64,000 bases of DNA from Neovahlkampfia damariscottae (Eukaryota > Heterolobosea > Selenaionea > Neovahlkampfiida > Neovahlkampfiidae). This document shows, piece by piece, positions 62,508-64,000 of this stretch (the first letter of the stretch is position 1; each line of letters begins with the position of its first letter). The stretch lies in contig JABLTG010000096.1 of NCBI GenBank assembly GCA_016618085.1, positions 1 to 64,000 on the forward strand, written 5' to 3'. Below the pieces are notes generated by a model. That model was not told the origin of the DNA. It searched no databases and saw only the letters and a list, made by a program, of their open reading frames with translations. Both the position numbers and the translations under genes were made by a program.

Positions 62508-64000
62508 ATGTTTCGGACAGGAATCGTTTTGTTTTTCCTGGAATTGTTTATTCTGACTGTCTTTTGCTCGAACTGCCATCCAATGGAGAAAAGTTTGTTT
62601 GTATTTGACAAGCTTACATCACATGTACAATTTGAATTTTTTTCAGTTGCTCATGATGAAAATTATCTTGGTTTAGGATTCTCTTCTACCTCACATGTGA
62701 CAAATGACACCATTATTTTGATATACAAGCCACCAAATACATTTTTTGAAATGAAAAATCACTTTGAAAAAAAGAACAACTTGGACAAGAGGATTTTTAT
62801 TAACGTCTTTCCAATTCAACAAGATTGGAAGACGAAAATGGATAATTATGATGGTTTTTTCTTTCAGATAAATAACACATTTCTCAAAAATCAAAAGTAC
62901 ATTTTTTTAACTCAATACTCAGGAAATGCAAATTTATCATTACCACTTCTACCGGAGCATCAACACTTACATATTTATCGTAAATCTATTTTAAATACAA
63001 CCTTGGACTATGATAATTGTGGCCCAGAACACTTGAGACCATATCGAATTTTTATAAATGGCTTGCAACCGATTGGTTATATTCGTTTCATTATTACAAT
63101 TTTATTATTTTTAATCATGGTATATTATCGCAACAGTCAACCTTTAAAATCAAGAAATTATGGACCTCATTACATCTGTTTGGTGCAACTTATTGAATAT
63201 GTCTGGGTCACAATTAGAAATGCAAATGGAATCGAATTTGAGGTCAGATATCAATGTGTCTCTGATGGATTAGTGTCATTTCCAATGCTATTTATGCTTA
63301 GTTGTGTTGTTCTTTCCTACTATGCTCGATACATTGTTGTGAATAATTTAGGTCAACAAAAAAAAGTTTATGCAGATGGAAAATTACCATTAATTTATGT
63401 ATTTTTAGGTGTGAAAAAATTATGTTTTAAAATTGTTTAAAAGGTCGGTTTGACAAATTTTCAGTTTTTACTTTGCTTCCTGTTTTTTCTTTCATTTATT
63501 TGGCCACTTTTTTTGCTCTACTTTTATTTATTTGGGGTTTGATACATGATGGATTCGATCAAAGTTTACTCTTTTTTTTTCATTGTTCAGAGGAGGTTAG
63601 AGTTGCAATGATGGGAATCCAATTGACACATATTTTTTTGATTTTTCTAATTGTAGTTGGTTGTGTCATTTTTGATTTAATTTCAAATTTTCATGTGCTA
63701 ATACGATGTAAATTAAGAGAGTTTTTTTTTGACAAAGATCCTTTTTGCATCAAAATTGAATTAATTTCATTTGTCATACTTTTCTCCATAGCAACTCCAG
63801 CTTTCATTATTTCAGCTTTAATACAGACTTCTTACACCATAATTATAAGTATTTTAGATATTGGATTCATATTAGCTTTGGTTGTCAGTGGAGTTTTTCC
63901 ACTTTTATTGACAATAATCAAACATTTCACACGGTTTTGTCGAAGATCTCCAAAAATTAATTACAATGATCTTGAATTAATTATTCAAGACCCAGGCTTT
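62508..64000 (+). CDS. Seven-transmembrane receptor, RGS-type (3' end outside window)
   Basis: Exon 1 (62508–63408) and exon 2 (63465 to the window end) join in frame across a 56-base intron, the longest measured here. The ATG at 62508 opens a signal peptide (MFRTGIVLFFLELFILTVFC); two ATTGG boxes stand 31–44 bases ahead. A ~190-residue ectodomain precedes seven hydrophobic spans. The loop NSQPLKSRNYG after the first span matches NWQPFKSRG in the receptor at 14271. The last residues, NDLELIIQDPGF, are where an RGS domain would begin, so the complete gene is probably a receptor–RGS fusion like its paralogue. Confidence 0.82.

Noticed and set aside
1-64000. CRISPR arrays, bacterial operons or ribosome-binding sites
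   Set aside because: No spaced repeats are present, and the spliced genes and eukaryotic families exclude a bacterial genome.
1-64000. Alternative genetic code
   Set aside because: TAA, TAG and TGA each end clear genes (for example 30924 TAG and 39846 TGA), and in-frame stops are explained by short introns.

Overview
The window is AT-rich nuclear DNA of a free-living, mitochondriate protist with a compact genome. Genes lie on both strands a few tens to a few hundred bases apart. They are cut by very short GT–AG introns; the ones I traced are 28–56 nt. The standard code fits, because TAA, TGA and TAG all end plausible genes. Receptors that join seven membrane spans to an RGS domain, a pyrophosphate-type phosphofructokinase, an ARC5-like dynamin and the mitochondrial genes (SDHA, adrenodoxin-type ferredoxin, an mL44-like protein) fit an amoeboflagellate such as a heterolobosean. 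That placement is inference from gene content, not a database result.

Bases 1 to about 7,170 hold part of a virus-like element that runs off the left edge. It has a fibre-like gene, a probable major capsid protein, a coiled-coil protein, a permuted-papain-like hydrolase, a DUF4116 protein and a small finger-like protein. It looks recent and mostly whole within the window. From 7,396 to 9,700 there is an unassigned gene, a decayed RGS domain and a 5'-truncated tRNA-Asp. From 9,913 to 24,100 come an unrecognised spliced gene, a 7TM gene, SDHA, a receptor–RGS gene, two tRNA-Ile copies flanking a dehydrogenase relic, QPRT, an RRM–SAM–IBR gene, and three PX-domain genes around a DPP-IV-like peptidase.

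From 24,250 to 41,400 lie two tandem TLC-domain genes, an F-box/GTPase-like/Hsp70-lid fusion, TVP23, a SAP–kelch–BTB–BTB protein, an ankyrin–F-box protein, a TPR protein, a GNAT, TFIIE-beta, RBX1, a DUF1152 protein, a ubiquitin protease lacking its catalytic Cys, a membrane protein, an mL44-like protein and a complex-I-like protein. From 41,400 to the end are VPS41, a kinesin-14, ferredoxin, VPS50, EF-1beta, a DEP–PH protein, PPi-PFK, U1-70K, two small unknown genes, a WD40 gene, an ARC5-like dynamin, a kelch gene, a secreted Cys-rich protein, tRNA-Gly and the start of a second receptor–RGS gene.

Almost every host gene has a CCAAT box (either orientation) 10–80 bases before its ATG, often shared by divergent pairs. 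The virus-like genes lack it and have TATA-like A/T strings instead. Functional themes are ubiquitin ligase parts, endosome and vacuole tethering (VPS41, VPS50, PX, TVP23), and mitochondrial metabolism. Splice joins were worked out by eye, so exon borders are predictions.
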